Shown: positions 24,454-33,727, counted from the first letter of the stretch. The stretch: 58,547 nucleotides of DNA from Actinomycetota bacterium (GCA_035765775.1 DASTWV010000013.1:1-58547), one strand, 5' to 3'. Made by a program: numbers and translations. Notes: generated from the sequence alone by a model not told the origin.

Positions 24454-24933
24454 GTGGAGCCCCGGGCCGCCGCCCTGCACCGCAGCGCCTACCTGCTGTG
24501 CGGCGACTGGCACCTGGCCCACGACCTGGTCCAGGAGGCGCTGGCCAAGGCCTACCGGCACTGGGGGCGGGTCGAGCGGGCGGACAGCCCGGAGGCCTAC
24601 GTGCGCCGCATGGTCGTCAACGAGGCCCACCGGCACTGGCGCCGGCATCGCCACCGGGCAGGCGTCGTCGACAGCCGCTCCGAACGTCCCATCCTCGACC
24701 CTGCCGCCCCGGATGCCAGCGACGACGTCGTCGCCCGGGCAGGCATCCTCCAGGCCCTCCTGGCCCTGCCCGCCCGCCAGCGGGCGACCGTGGTCCTGCG
24801 CTATCTCGACGGCCTGACCGAACGGGAGACGGCGGCGGTCCTGCACTGCAGTGAGGGCACCGTCAAGAGCCAGACCTCCCGTGCCCTCGCCACCCTCAAG
24901 ACCTACCTCACCAGAGAGGACGCCATCCGATGA
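24454..24933 (+). CDS. SigE-family ECF-type sigma factor
   Basis: The protein has sigma region 2 (AAALHRSAYLLCGDWHLAHD, LVQEALAKAYRHWGRV) and region 4 (LPARQRATVVLRYLDGLTER, HCSEGTVKSQTSRALATL), as in actinobacterial SigE-70-type factors. GTG 24454 is the first standard start, giving 159 residues. Family-like sequence extends upstream in frame (SRPDDEFRAF) to a CTG at 24421, so the true start may be non-standard. The next gene overlaps the stop (ATGA) and encodes a single-span membrane protein, the likely anti-sigma-like partner. Confidence 0.85.
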   Translation: MEPRAAALHRSAYLLCGDWHLAHDLVQEALAKAYRHWGRVERADSPEAYVRRMVVNEAHRHWRRHRHRAGVVDSRSERPILDPAAPDASDDVVARAGILQALLALPARQRATVVLRYLDGLTERETAAVLHCSEGTVKSQTSRALATLKTYLTREDAIR

Positions 24934-25937
24934 GCACCGACACCGAGACGCTGCTGTGCGCATCCCTGGAGGCCCTGGTGGCCGGCCAGCCCTTCACCCC
25001 CGACCCCGCCCGCATCGAGGCCCGGGGCCGCCACCTGCGCCGGCGGTCGACCATCGTGCGGGCCCTGACCGGCGCCGGAGTGGCAGGTGCCGTCGTGGCC
25101 GGGGCGGTCTTCGCCCCCGGTCGCAGCGTCAACCAGGCACCCTCGACGACCGCCGCCGGACCGGCGGTGCTGTACCACCTTGCCGCCACGTCCGCCGCGG
25201 TGCCCGCGCTGCAGGGCCGCTACCTCGTCCTGCCCGAGACCGACACCGACTCCCGGGCGCCCGGCGTGACGGAGCGCACCACGGTGATCGATACCCAGAC
25301 CGGCGCATCGACCACCTACCGGCACACCTCGGCGAGCAGGCCGGCGTCGGGCACCGTGCACACCTGCTGCACCACGCCGCCTTCGGTGCTGACCGAGGGG
25401 CCGGACCCGACCCGGAGCGAGGCCTGGTTCGCCGCCCTGCCCACCGACCCGGCCGCCCTGCGCGCCCGGCTGATCTCCGTCGCCAAGCAGCAGGCCGCCC
25501 AGGCCGCGGCCGGTACTGGCGCCGGCAAGGCGGTGCCCACCGCGATCCAGCCGGTCCTGAGCGACGACGACTACGTCTACGAAGAGGCGAACAGCCTGCT
25601 CTGGAGTCCCCTCGTGCAGCCCGGCCTGCGCTCGGCGCTGTACCAGGTGCTCGCCCAGACACCCGGTGTCAACGTGAACCCCAACGCCACCGACCCGGCC
25701 GGCCGCCCGGCGATCGCCATGACCCGCACCGACGCCAGCGCCGGGGTGCAGGCCGGCTCGGTCGTGCACAACCCGAGCGGCTCCCGCGCCGCCACCGAGG
25801 TCACCTACGAGGACGCCGCCCGCGGTGCGGTCCTGGCCCAGGTCTGGACGGTGAACCACGACACGCTGACGGCGGTCTACCAGCCGGCGACGGGCTCGGC
25901 GACGATCCCGCCGGACCCGTACCCGGCCGCCGGGTAG
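24930..25937 (+). CDS. Membrane-anchored partner of the sigma factor (CU044_5270-like)
   Basis: The 335-residue protein has a cytoplasmic N-terminus (about 1-45), one membrane helix (IVRALTGAGVAGAVVAGAVF, about 43-62) and a large extracytoplasmic domain. Two Cys lie in VHTCCTTPPSV. The layout, and its overlap with a SigE-type factor, match the CU044_5270-type proteins that replace classical anti-sigma factors in actinobacteria. Sequestration of the sigma factor by the N-terminus is inferred from arrangement. No zinc-binding anti-sigma motif (HxxxCxxC) is visible. Confidence 0.7.
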   Translation: MSTDTETLLCASLEALVAGQPFTPDPARIEARGRHLRRRSTIVRALTGAGVAGAVVAGAVFAPGRSVNQAPSTTAAGPAVLYHLAATSAAVPALQGRYLVLPETDTDSRAPGVTERTTVIDTQTGASTTYRHTSASRPASGTVHTCCTTPPSVLTEGPDPTRSEAWFAALPTDPAALRARLISVAKQQAAQAAAGTGAGKAVPTAIQPVLSDDDYVYEEANSLLWSPLVQPGLRSALYQVLAQTPGVNVNPNATDPAGRPAIAMTRTDASAGVQAGSVVHNPSGSRAATEVTYEDAARGAVLAQVWTVNHDTLTAVYQPATGSATIPPDPYPAAG

Positions 25938-26101
25938 GGCCGGCGCCGGGGGGACCGGCTCAGGGCTCGAGGGTGAAGCCCAAGACCGATCAAGCGGCCC
26001 GAGCCCAAAACCTTCAAAGCAGTTTCGTTCTCACACGCCCGCTCACACGCCCCGCCCGGAAGCTAGGCCCCGTCCGGATCCCCGAGACCAAGGAGGAGCG
26101 T

Positions 26102-27244
26102 ATGAGCACCGCCGGCAGCACCATCGCAGCACCGCCCGAGACCCAGCCCACGCCCGGGGCGGAGGACGACATCGGGACGCAGATCGAGGCCTTCGCCGGG
26201 CGGATCCTGGAAGCTTTCCTGGGCGCGGCCGACATCGTTTCGGCATACGTCGGTGAGACACTCGGCCTCTACCGGGCGCTGGGCGACGACGGGCCGGCCA
26301 CCAGCGACGAGCTCGCCCGGCGGGCCGATCTGGACGAGCGCTACACCCGGGAGTGGCTGGAGCAGCAGGCGGTGACCGGCATCCTGGAGGTCGATGACGC
26401 CGCCGACGACGCGGGTGAGCGGGTGTTCCGCCTGCCCCCCGCCCACGCCGAGGTGCTCCTCAATGCCGACGGGATGGCGTACCTGGCGCCGGTGACCCGG
26501 ATGCTGGTGGGGGTCATGCCCCAGCTGCCCGCCCTCCTCGACGCCTTCCGCACCGGGGGCGGCGTGGCCTGGTCGCAGCACGGCGCCCTCCTCCGGGAGG
26601 CCCAGGCCGAGCTCAACCGCCCGCTGTTCCTCAACCAGCTGGGCCAGAGCATCCTGCCGTCGATCCCCGAGGTCCATGAGCGGCTCTCCCGGCCCGGGGC
26701 GAGGGTGGCCGACATCGGGTGCGGCGGAGGGTGGTCGGCCATCGCCGTCGCTCTCGCCTATCCCGGGGTGCAGGTGCTCGGCATCGACGACGACCCGGCC
26801 ACGATCGACCTGGCCCGGCACAACGCCGCCGAAGCCGGCGTGTCCGACCGCGTGCGCTTCCAGCTCCAGGACGCCGCCACCCTCACCACCCAGGGCGACT
26901 TCGACCTCGTGGCCGCCTACGAGGTGATCCACGACCTCGCCCAGCCGGTGGAGACCCTGCGGGCGATGCGGGCCCTCGCCGGGCCCGACGGCCGGGTGCT
27001 GGTCATGGACGACAAGGTCGCCGAGTCCTTCACCACCGAAGGGGACCCGATCGAGCGCCTCATGTACGCCGCCAGCATCTTCGTCTGCCTCCCGGCGGGC
27101 CGGGCGACGCACCCCTCGGCGGCCACCGGCACCGTGATGCGCCCCGGCACCTTCCGGGCCTACGCCCAGGAGGCCGGCTTCCAGCGGATGGAGATCCTCC
27201 CCGTGGACGCCGGGTTCTTCCGCACCTATCTGCTGCAGGGCTGA
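26102..27244 (+). CDS. SAM-dependent methyltransferase with N-terminal winged helix
   Basis: The 380-residue product has an N-terminal helical and winged-helix part (AYVGETLGLYRALGDDGPAT, then LARRADLDERYTREWLEQQA) and a Rossmann methyltransferase core. The SAM motif I is VADIGCGGGWSAIAVALAYP, with the acidic post-I residue in GIDDDPATIDLARH. The layout resembles O-methyltransferase or polyketide-type methylases. AAGGAGGAG lies 4 bases before ATG 26102. A two-copy TCACACGCCC repeat lies at about 26032-26053. It is followed 61 bases later by a small monooxygenase-type gene and then a BTAD regulator. The substrate is unknown. Confidence 0.85.
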   Translation: MSTAGSTIAAPPETQPTPGAEDDIGTQIEAFAGRILEAFLGAADIVSAYVGETLGLYRALGDDGPATSDELARRADLDERYTREWLEQQAVTGILEVDDAADDAGERVFRLPPAHAEVLLNADGMAYLAPVTRMLVGVMPQLPALLDAFRTGGGVAWSQHGALLREAQAELNRPLFLNQLGQSILPSIPEVHERLSRPGARVADIGCGGGWSAIAVALAYPGVQVLGIDDDPATIDLARHNAAEAGVSDRVRFQLQDAATLTTQGDFDLVAAYEVIHDLAQPVETLRAMRALAGPDGRVLVMDDKVAESFTTEGDPIERLMYAASIFVCLPAGRATHPSAATGTVMRPGTFRAYAQEAGFQRMEILPVDAGFFRTYLLQG

Positions 27245-27305
27245 CGGGCCCCCTATCCGCCAACCATCGATGGGGCCCCGCCCCCGACGCCGAAGGAGGA
27301 GTGCA

Positions 27306-27608
27306 ATGTACGGAACCATCATGCGGGCCCGGGTGAAGCCCGGGGTGCGGCACGTGTTCGAGGACGAGGCCGCACGGAATTCTGCCGCCCATCCCGACGG
27401 GTACCTGTTCTCGGAGCTCGCCTGGGAGGACTCCGACGCCGAGGCCCTGGTGCTCATCGTGCACTTCCGGGACCGGGCCTCCTACCTCGCCAACGCCGCC
27501 TCCCCCGAGCAGGATGCGCAGTACCGCCGGATGCTTCAATACTTCGAGGGGGAGCCGGAATGGATCGACATCCGCTACGCCGCGACCTTGGGGCCCGGGG
27601 GCGCCTGA
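27306..27608 (+). CDS. Antibiotic-biosynthesis-monooxygenase-like (ABM) small protein
   Basis: The 100-residue protein fits the dimeric alpha/beta ABM fold: YGTIMRARVKPGVRHVFEDE for strand 1 and helix 1, YLFSELAWEDSDAEALVLIV for the central strands, and FRDRASYLANAASPEQDAQY for the final helix. Such proteins act as cofactor-free oxygenases or haem-degrading enzymes. The active site cannot be assigned from sequence alone. AAGGAGGAG precedes ATG 27306. It lies between a methyltransferase and a regulator, a cluster-like context. Confidence 0.75.
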   Translation: MYGTIMRARVKPGVRHVFEDEAARNSAAHPDGYLFSELAWEDSDAEALVLIVHFRDRASYLANAASPEQDAQYRRMLQYFEGEPEWIDIRYAATLGPGGA

Positions 27609-27641
27609 CCGGCGCTCGCGCCGGGGACCGCTGAGGTCGCC

Positions 27642-29468
27642 GTGGGCCTCAGCATCCACCTGCTCGGCCGGCCCTCCGCCACCCGCGACGGGAAGCAGAT
27701 CGATCCCGTCCGGGGGCGGAAGGCCTGGGGGCTCCTGGCGTTCCTGGTCTGCACCGGCCGGGCGGTAAGCCGGGAGCAGCTCGCCCAGCTCCTCTTCGGC
27801 GAGGCCGACGACCCGCTCGGTGCCCTGCGCTGGAACCTCGCCGAGGTCCGCCGGCTGCTCGGCGACCCGTCGGCGCTCAAGGGCGAGATGGTCCGCCTCG
27901 ATGTGCCCCCCGGCACCTGGATCGACGTCCGGGCCATCGCCCAGGGGACCTGGCACGAGATGGTGCGGATCTCCGGGCTCGGCCAGGACCTGCTCGAGGG
28001 GATGGCCTTCGCCGCTTCGCCCGCCTTCGAAGCCTGGCTGCTCTCCGAGCGCCGCCACGTGCAGTCGATTGCCGAAGGCCTCCTCCGAGAGGCCGCCCAT
28101 GCCCGCCTCGCCGCCGGGGAGTGGGGGGCGGCCGGCTCGCTGGCGATGGACCAGTTCTCCGAGGCCGCCCACGCCCTCCTGATCCGGAGCCTGGCCGCAG
28201 GCGGGGATCGGGAGGCTGCCGCCCGGCAGCGGGCGGCGTGCATCGAGCTGTTCCGCCGAGAGCTCGGCGCAAGCCCCGGTGCAACGGTCATGCACGCCCT
28301 CGATCCGGGCGAAGAGCTCGCCCGCACCGCCGCCCCCACCGGCGGCCGGGCTGGGGCGTCGGCCCAGCTCGAGGCGGGTGAGGCCGCCGTCCACGCGGGC
28401 GCGATCGAGGCCGGCCTGACCTGCCTGCGGCGGGCGATCGCCGAGAGCCATGAGGCCGGCGCCGGCGACCTTGAGGCCCGTGCCCTGCTGGCCTACGGGT
28501 CCGCCCTGGTGCACGCCGCCCGCGGCCGCTACGAGGAGGCCACCACGGCGCTGCAGCGCAGCATCCTCCTGGCGGGGGGTGCCGGGGAGGCCGCCACCGC
28601 GGCCGCCGCCCACGGCGAGCTGGCATGGATGGAGTGCAACGCCGGCCGCTACGAACGGGCGGAGGCGGCGATCGGCCGGGCCACCGAGCACCTTGAGCCG
28701 GACCACCTGCTGTGGGCCTGGGCCCGGATGGGGCTGGCCTCCTGCCGGCTGGCGCAGGGCCGCTACGGCGAGGCCATCGACCTCATCACCCGGGGTCTGC
28801 GCCAAGCGGACAACGACGGGGAGCTGCAGGTCAGGATCGCCTGCCGGGCCCAGCTCGGGCTCATCCGGTTGATGCGGGGCGAGCTCGACGCGGCCCGGGT
28901 GGTCCTGGACGAGGCGCTGGCGCTGTCCCAGTCGGGGCGCATGGTGAAGCTCACGCCCTATCCCCAGGCGGTCCTGGCGGAGTTCCACCTGGTCTCCGGG
29001 GACCTGGACCTCGCCGCTCACCACTTCGAGCAGGCCTTCGCGCTCGCCTGCCAGCTCGAGGACCCGTGCTGGGAGGGCCTGAGCCTGCGGGGCATGGGCC
29101 TGCTCGCCGCCCGCCGGGGCGACGTCGACACCGCCCTCGCCGCCCTCGAGGACGCCTACGCCCGTTCGGGCAGGCATCCGGACAGCGACCAGTGGATCGT
29201 GGCTTACATCCTGGACGCCCTCTGCGCCACCGCCATCCAGTCCGGGCGCGTGCCCGGCCGGGCACTCGAGGATCTGGCGTCGCTCGCCTCCCGCACCGGC
29301 ATGACCGAATTCCTCGCCCGGGCGTACGGGCACCGTGCCCGGCTGGGTGACCCTGCGGCATTGCGGGCTGCGGTGTTCCTGGCCGCCGGGGTCGACAACC
29401 CCGCGCTGCACCGGGACCTCGCCCGGGTCGCCGGGGAGGCGAGAGGTCAACCCCCACATTGGGGATAA
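27642..29468 (+). CDS. BTAD/SARP-like transcriptional activator with TPR repeats
   Basis: The 608-residue protein starts at GTG 27642 with an OmpR-like winged helix of AfsR/SARP type (LSIHLLGRPSATRDGKQIDP, GRKAWGLLAFLVC, SREQLAQLLFGEADD). The bacterial transcriptional activation domain follows (about 95-225; WLLSERRHVQSIAEGLLREA). From about 260 onward are TPR-like repeats rich in Ala-Leu helices (ALLAYGSALVHAARGRYEEA). There is no NB-ARC ATPase motif, so it is a SARP-TPR rather than full AfsR type. It probably regulates the methyltransferase and ABM genes just upstream, transcribed in the same direction; this is inference. Confidence 0.85.
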   Translation: MGLSIHLLGRPSATRDGKQIDPVRGRKAWGLLAFLVCTGRAVSREQLAQLLFGEADDPLGALRWNLAEVRRLLGDPSALKGEMVRLDVPPGTWIDVRAIAQGTWHEMVRISGLGQDLLEGMAFAASPAFEAWLLSERRHVQSIAEGLLREAAHARLAAGEWGAAGSLAMDQFSEAAHALLIRSLAAGGDREAAARQRAACIELFRRELGASPGATVMHALDPGEELARTAAPTGGRAGASAQLEAGEAAVHAGAIEAGLTCLRRAIAESHEAGAGDLEARALLAYGSALVHAARGRYEEATTALQRSILLAGGAGEAATAAAAHGELAWMECNAGRYERAEAAIGRATEHLEPDHLLWAWARMGLASCRLAQGRYGEAIDLITRGLRQADNDGELQVRIACRAQLGLIRLMRGELDAARVVLDEALALSQSGRMVKLTPYPQAVLAEFHLVSGDLDLAAHHFEQAFALACQLEDPCWEGLSLRGMGLLAARRGDVDTALAALEDAYARSGRHPDSDQWIVAYILDALCATAIQSGRVPGRALEDLASLASRTGMTEFLARAYGHRARLGDPAALRAAVFLAAGVDNPALHRDLARVAGEARGQPPHWG

Positions 29469-29497
29469 CACAGGGAGGTGGGCGAAAGGAGGGCGAA

Positions 29498-29875
29498 ATG
29501 CCGAACGCCAAAGAGGACCTGCCGGGCACCATCAAGCGGTCACCGGCCAAAGCCCAGCGGACCTACGCCGAGACGCTCGACGCGGCGCACAAGGAATATG
29601 ACTCCGAGGAACGCGCCCACCGCACCGCCTACGCGTCGCTGAAGCACAGCTTCGAAAAGGTCGGGGACCATTGGGAGCCCAAGGACCACCGGGGCCCGTC
29701 CGATGAGCGGGCGGCCCACGGCGGCCGGAGCGGCGGCGAGTCCGCCGGCGGGGTCGACGTCAAAGGGCACACCCGCCAGGAGCTCTACGATCGCGCCGCC
29801 CGCCTCGGCATCCGGGGCCGGTCGTCCATGAACAAGCAGGAGCTGGGCCAGGCGATTGCCCGCAAGCAGGACTGA
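29498..29875 (+). CDS. ChaB-domain protein with C-terminal Rho_N/SAP-like segment
   Basis: The 125-residue protein begins MPNAKEDLPGTIKRSPAKAQ. It continues TYAETLDAAHKEYDSEERAH and TAYASLKHSFEKVGDHWEPK, which is the ChaB domain (about 5-65). After a Gly-rich linker, the C-terminus (HTRQELYDRAARLGIRGRSS, MNKQELGQAIARKQ) resembles a Rho N-terminal or SAP-type helix pair that could bind nucleic acid. ChaB was named from the cation-exchange regulator context in E. coli, but the domain's role is not settled. AAAGGAGG precedes ATG 29498. Confidence 0.85.
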   Translation: MPNAKEDLPGTIKRSPAKAQRTYAETLDAAHKEYDSEERAHRTAYASLKHSFEKVGDHWEPKDHRGPSDERAAHGGRSGGESAGGVDVKGHTRQELYDRAARLGIRGRSSMNKQELGQAIARKQD

Positions 29876-30593
29876 AAACCCGCCCGCACTGAATTCTCGT
29901 CATATCGCGCCCTCGAGGCTGCCCCACGGCCTGCCGACCTACTGGAGGAAGGGTCGGGTGTGCGCTGCGGTCTGGCGGGAGGAGACAAGCGGTGCGGAGG
30001 CCAGGCGTGTCGAGGCTCCGGTCGGCAATTCATCCGCCGGGACCCCGCCTACGGCTGGCGCTGGGTCACCGTGCGGCGAGGCAGGCCGGGCGCGCCGGGA
30101 CCGGGAGCCACGGCGCACCCGTAGACGGCTGCGCTCCCGGTGACACCTACCTGCATGGGCGATGCCGGGGAGGAGCACGGGGTGTTGGGGCCGCTCGGGC
30201 TTGACGCTCGGCTGCCCGCCGTCAGGAGCAAGACCGTGACCAGGCCGGCCCCGAGGCCTGCGAACCCACGAACCAGCGGCCTGTTCCACACACCCACGAT
30301 CGACCACTGTCGCCTGGGGGGTCGCCTGGGGGGTGGAGAAACGCCCTGCATGAAGATCCTCCCGCTTCCAACGCCTGGGGATCCTATGATGCGGGCTCGC
30401 CCGAGCGCTGTGAATGGTCCTCGGGAGCCATTTTGGGGTACCCCGTCCGGCCCACCCCGACGCCCATCGAGCCCGGCAGCGCCATCCCCCCGAAGGCGGC
30501 CGCCGGGGCCCGGGAGGGCCAGGGCGAGGTTCCTGCGGACGCGGGCAGGGCAAGTATCCCTATGGAAGAACACCGAGTGAAGGGAGCACACCC
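29876..30593. other. 718-base gap with one doubtful minus-strand ORF
   Basis: Most frames here are Arg/Pro-rich shadows. A tandem 11-12-base repeat (CGCCTGGGGGGT twice) lies at about 30311-30334. The only plausible gene is the minus-strand frame at 30049-30351. The promoter of the Tp34-like gene should lie near the right end. Confidence 0.35.
30049..30351 (-). CDS. Possible small exported protein
   Basis: This 100-residue frame starts at ATG 30351 with a basic N-terminus (MQGVSPPPRRPPRRQW). A hydrophobic segment follows (GFAGLGAGLVTVLLLTAGSR) and then a Ser/Pro/Cys-containing tail. That is a signal-anchor or signal-peptide pattern. I recognise no family and no clear ribosome site precedes the ATG, so it may not be real. 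Confidence 0.3.
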   Translation of the reverse strand: MQGVSPPPRRPPRRQWSIVGVWNRPLVRGFAGLGAGLVTVLLLTAGSRASSPSGPNTPCSSPASPMQVGVTGSAAVYGCAVAPGPGAPGLPRRTVTQRQP

Positions 30594-31154
30594 ATGGCAG
30601 GCACCGAGACCCGTACGCCGCCGCGCACGGTCAGCGACGAGGCCGACACCGAGGAGCTGCTCCTCGCCAACAAGCAGGGCCACAGCTATGCCGTCGCCCT
30701 GGAGCACATGGTGCGTCGCGTGGCACACGACGGCAAGGAGGAGGCCATCGGCGACTACCTCGTCGCCTACGCGGTCGAGAAGGCCGAAGGCATGTACATG
30801 CCGGGCAGCAGCGGCCTGCAGTGGCACGAGCCCGGCCCCGGGGAGAACTGCCACTTGGAGATTGCGGTGCGGGACAAAGCTGACGGCCGTTTCATCCCCG
30901 GGCTGGACGTCCACATCACGCTGTTCTCGGCGGACGGCTCCGAGGTGGCCAGCGGGCAGCAGCCCTTCATCTGGCATCCCTGGCTCATGCACTACGGCCG
31001 CAACTGGCAGGTCCCGGGGGACGGCGAGTACCGCCTGCGGGTGCGGATCGAGGCGCCGACGTTCCACCGCCACGACAAGGAGAACGGCCTCCGCTATGCC
31101 CGCACCGAAGAGCTCGAGTTCCCGGCGGTGAAGATCGCCACCGGCCAGAAGTAG
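30594..31154 (+). CDS. Tp34/Fe-transport-like metal-binding protein without signal peptide
   Basis: The 186-residue protein contains PGENCHLEIAVRDKADGRFI, DVHITLFSADGS, WHPWLMHYGRNWQVPGDGEY and FHRHDKENGLRYAR. This order (acidic/His strand, His-Tyr-Gly loop, GxGxYxLxxxIxxP, then xRHxDKExG) resembles the Tp34/P19 iron-transport family. Those proteins are normally periplasmic or lipid-anchored. Here the N-terminus (AGTETRTPPRTVSDEADTEE) is hydrophilic and has no signal peptide or lipobox. A cytosolic variant or different export route is possible. AAGGGAG lies 9 bases before ATG 30594. It converges with the antiporter gene with only 6 bases between stops. Confidence 0.65.
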   Translation: MAGTETRTPPRTVSDEADTEELLLANKQGHSYAVALEHMVRRVAHDGKEEAIGDYLVAYAVEKAEGMYMPGSSGLQWHEPGPGENCHLEIAVRDKADGRFIPGLDVHITLFSADGSEVASGQQPFIWHPWLMHYGRNWQVPGDGEYRLRVRIEAPTFHRHDKENGLRYARTEELEFPAVKIATGQK

Positions 31155-31160
31155 GGCGCG

Positions 31161-33404
31161 TCAGGCCTCGCCGGTCCCCGCCGTGGTGCCCGCGAGCACC
31201 GCTCCCGCCTCGGGCACGGTGATGAGGGCCACGGGGCAGGGGGCGTGCTGGAGCAGGTAATCGATGTCGTGGCCGAAGAAGGCCCGCCGGCTGACCGGTG
31301 CCCGGGTCGTCTCCAGCACGATCAGGGCAGCCCGCTTCCGGGCCACCTCCACGACCTTGCGCTCGGGGTTTTCCGCCACCGCCACCTCGGTCTCGACGGT
31401 GGCACCGACCCGGCCGGCGAACTCGGCGAGCCTGGCGACCAGGTCGCGTCCGATGGCCTCGGCCCGGCGGCTGGTCCCCCCCGAGCGCAGGAGGCGCCAC
31501 CGGGAGCCTTCAACCGGATGGAGGATGTCCACGACCGCCTTCTGGGACCGTGCGATCGAGAAGGCGACCTCGGCCCCCCGGCTCACCCCGTGGTGGCCCC
31601 ACACCGGGAGCAGGATGTTGGTGCGGTTCCCCGTGCTCGGGGCCGGCCAGTCCCGGTCGGGGCTGCTCACGATGAAGACCGGGCAGGGGGACTTCTGGAT
31701 GAGCTCGTCGACATACGGGCTGAACAGGGGGGCGTCCTCGTCATCGATGTCGGCTACGGCGGCCGCCTCCCCGCGGGCCGCGGCCCGGGACAGCAGGGCG
31801 TCGGTCCCCACCACCAGCAGGTCGTAGCCCTTCTCCGCCTCGGCGAGCACAGCGGCCGCCGCCCCGTCCGGGGTCCGGCGCTTCAGCGCCCGGGTATTGG
31901 GCTGGTCGGCCAGCTCCAGTGCCACCAGCTCCTCTTCCAGGTCCTCGTCCGCGTCGCTGGGCTCCTCCGGCTCCAGGCGCAGGGTGGTGATCTCCACCTC
32001 TTCGTCGCCGATCATCGAGCGCACCAGGTCGGCCGCCACCGCGCAGCTGGCATCCGCCGTCATGGGCAGCAGGACCCGCCGCAGGTTGGCCACGAAGCTC
32101 TCCTTGCGCAGGCTCTCGGTCTTCAAGCGCTCGATCTCCTCCTCGCCCATCTCGACATGCCCCAGCGCCCAGCGCAGCAGGGGCGGCGCCATCAGCGAGG
32201 TCACGATGGCGGTCAGGAGAATGATCGAGTACATCCGGGAGGTGAGCACGCCGAGGCTGAGCCCGATGGTGGCCACGATGATCTCCATCGCCCCCCGGGC
32301 GTTCATGCTCGCCCCGAGCGAGAGCGACTCCCAGTGGCTCAGCCGGCTCAGGCGGGCGCCGGCGTAGACGCCGATAAACTTGCCCAGGATCGCCACCGCC
32401 AGCACCAGTAGGCCCACCGCCAGCACCGAGGGCGTCGCCAGCTCGCGCAGGTCGACCCGGAGTCCGGAAAGGGCAAAGAAGACGGGGGCGAAGATCCCCA
32501 GGGCCACGGTGCCGAACGTGTCCCGCACCTCGTGGTCGAAGCGCTTGACCTGGCCCACCAGGATGCCGGCCAGGAAGGCGCCGAGCACCGCCTCGAGGCC
32601 GAGGAGCTGGGTCAGCGACGCCATGGCGAGGGCGATGAGGGCCAGGCTCGTGATCTTGGCCAGTGGCCCGCCGATGTGGTTGTCCACCGCCCGGATGATG
32701 ATGGCCACCACCCGGCGGCCCACCGTGAGGGAGAGGACGAACACCAGGAGCACCGACAGGATCGACTGGGCCGCTGTCCCCAGGTTGAGGGCCCCCTTGA
32801 GGGCCAGGCCGGAGACCACCGACAGCAGGATCCAGCCGACGGTGTCGTCGATCATGCCGGCTGCCAGCGTGATCTGCGCCACGTCACGGCGGATGATCTG
32901 CATGTCCATCAGCACCTTGGCGATGACCGGGATCGCCGAGATGCTCATCGCCGTGCCGACGAACAGCATGAAGACCCCGCGCTGGTGGGCGTGCGCCACG
33001 TACTGGCTGGATAGCGCCGACGCCAGGGCGATGCCGGCCCCGAACGGCACCAGGATCCCCCCTGCGGAGATGGCCAGGGCACCCTTGCCCTTGCGCAGGA
33101 TGAGCCCGATGTCGGTCTCCAGGCCGGTCAGGATGAGCAGCATGATGACGCCCACCCAGGAGATGACCTCGAGGAGGTGGACCTGCTCCACGGTGCCCGG
33201 GAACAGCGTGGTCTCGACCCGGGGGGCGAGGGCCCCGAGGATCGAGGGGCCGAGGACCAGGCCCGCCAGCAACTCGCCCACGACCGAAGGCATGCGCAGC
33301 CGGCGGGCGCCCTCACCGAGGGCGCGGGCGACGCCCAGCAGCAGGCCGAACTGCACCAGCAGCAGGAGGAGTTCATGGCCGCCCAAGGGCTTGACGTGTT
33401 GCAT
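31161..33404 (-). CDS. CPA2-family cation:proton antiporter with two C-terminal Usp-like domains
   Basis: The 747-residue protein has about 12 membrane helices in residues 1-420, starting LGGHELLLLLVQFGLLLGVA. It carries CPA2 features (MPSVVGELLAGLVLGPSILG; MSISAIPVIAKVL; AGMIDDTVGWILLSV, with the Asp pair equivalent to the ion-binding site). KTrkA-like TrkA-N/C domains of KefB are absent. Instead residues about 440-745 form two Usp-like halves (RVLLPMTADASCAVAADLVR; TNILLPVWGHHGVSRGAEVA). Such fusions suggest nucleotide or stress-signal control of transport. The ribosome site GGGAAGGA precedes ATG 33404. Three DosR-type dyads lie 320-425 bases upstream. Ion selectivity is unknown. Confidence 0.88.
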   Translation of the reverse strand: MQHVKPLGGHELLLLLVQFGLLLGVARALGEGARRLRMPSVVGELLAGLVLGPSILGALAPRVETTLFPGTVEQVHLLEVISWVGVIMLLILTGLETDIGLILRKGKGALAISAGGILVPFGAGIALASALSSQYVAHAHQRGVFMLFVGTAMSISAIPVIAKVLMDMQIIRRDVAQITLAAGMIDDTVGWILLSVVSGLALKGALNLGTAAQSILSVLLVFVLSLTVGRRVVAIIIRAVDNHIGGPLAKITSLALIALAMASLTQLLGLEAVLGAFLAGILVGQVKRFDHEVRDTFGTVALGIFAPVFFALSGLRVDLRELATPSVLAVGLLVLAVAILGKFIGVYAGARLSRLSHWESLSLGASMNARGAMEIIVATIGLSLGVLTSRMYSIILLTAIVTSLMAPPLLRWALGHVEMGEEEIERLKTESLRKESFVANLRRVLLPMTADASCAVAADLVRSMIGDEEVEITTLRLEPEEPSDADEDLEEELVALELADQPNTRALKRRTPDGAAAAVLAEAEKGYDLLVVGTDALLSRAAARGEAAAVADIDDEDAPLFSPYVDELIQKSPCPVFIVSSPDRDWPAPSTGNRTNILLPVWGHHGVSRGAEVAFSIARSQKAVVDILHPVEGSRWRLLRSGGTSRRAEAIGRDLVARLAEFAGRVGATVETEVAVAENPERKVVEVARKRAALIVLETTRAPVSRRAFFGHDIDYLLQHAPCPVALITVPEAGAVLAGTTAGTGEA

Positions 33405-33727
33405 TGGGGTGATCCTTCCCTACCGCAGTGCAGAATCCACCAGAGTTTTCCGGGGCCAACGGGGCGGGCCGGGGCCTGCTGCCGAACCCTCGCTACAGCC
33501 TCAGTAGCGGGCGGAGGCACCCCGCCACCGCACCCAGGGCCTCGGCCGGGGGGACTATGAGGTGCTCCTATAGATAGTCAAGCGCCGGGGGCGACCGGTT
33601 GGGGGGACGTGGGGAGCAGCGCTTCGTTGGACTGCCGGTCCCCACTCTCCAGTGCAGGCGGTGGCGGACCACCTTGCCGCTGGAGGCCTCGAGGGGCGCC
33701 GCCGCCCAGCTTGGCGACATCATTCGA

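Noticed and set aside
24851-26101. In-frame N-terminal extension of the methyltransferase through the sigma-partner gene
   Set aside because: It is out of frame with the clearly coding membrane protein and rich in Arg/Pro; AAGGAGGAG and ATG 26102 define the start better.
27060-29471. 803-residue open frame antisense to the BTAD-TPR regulator
   Set aside because: It is a codon-phase shadow typical of very high GC DNA: Gly/Arg/Pro-rich, no family motifs, while the opposite strand has clear domains.
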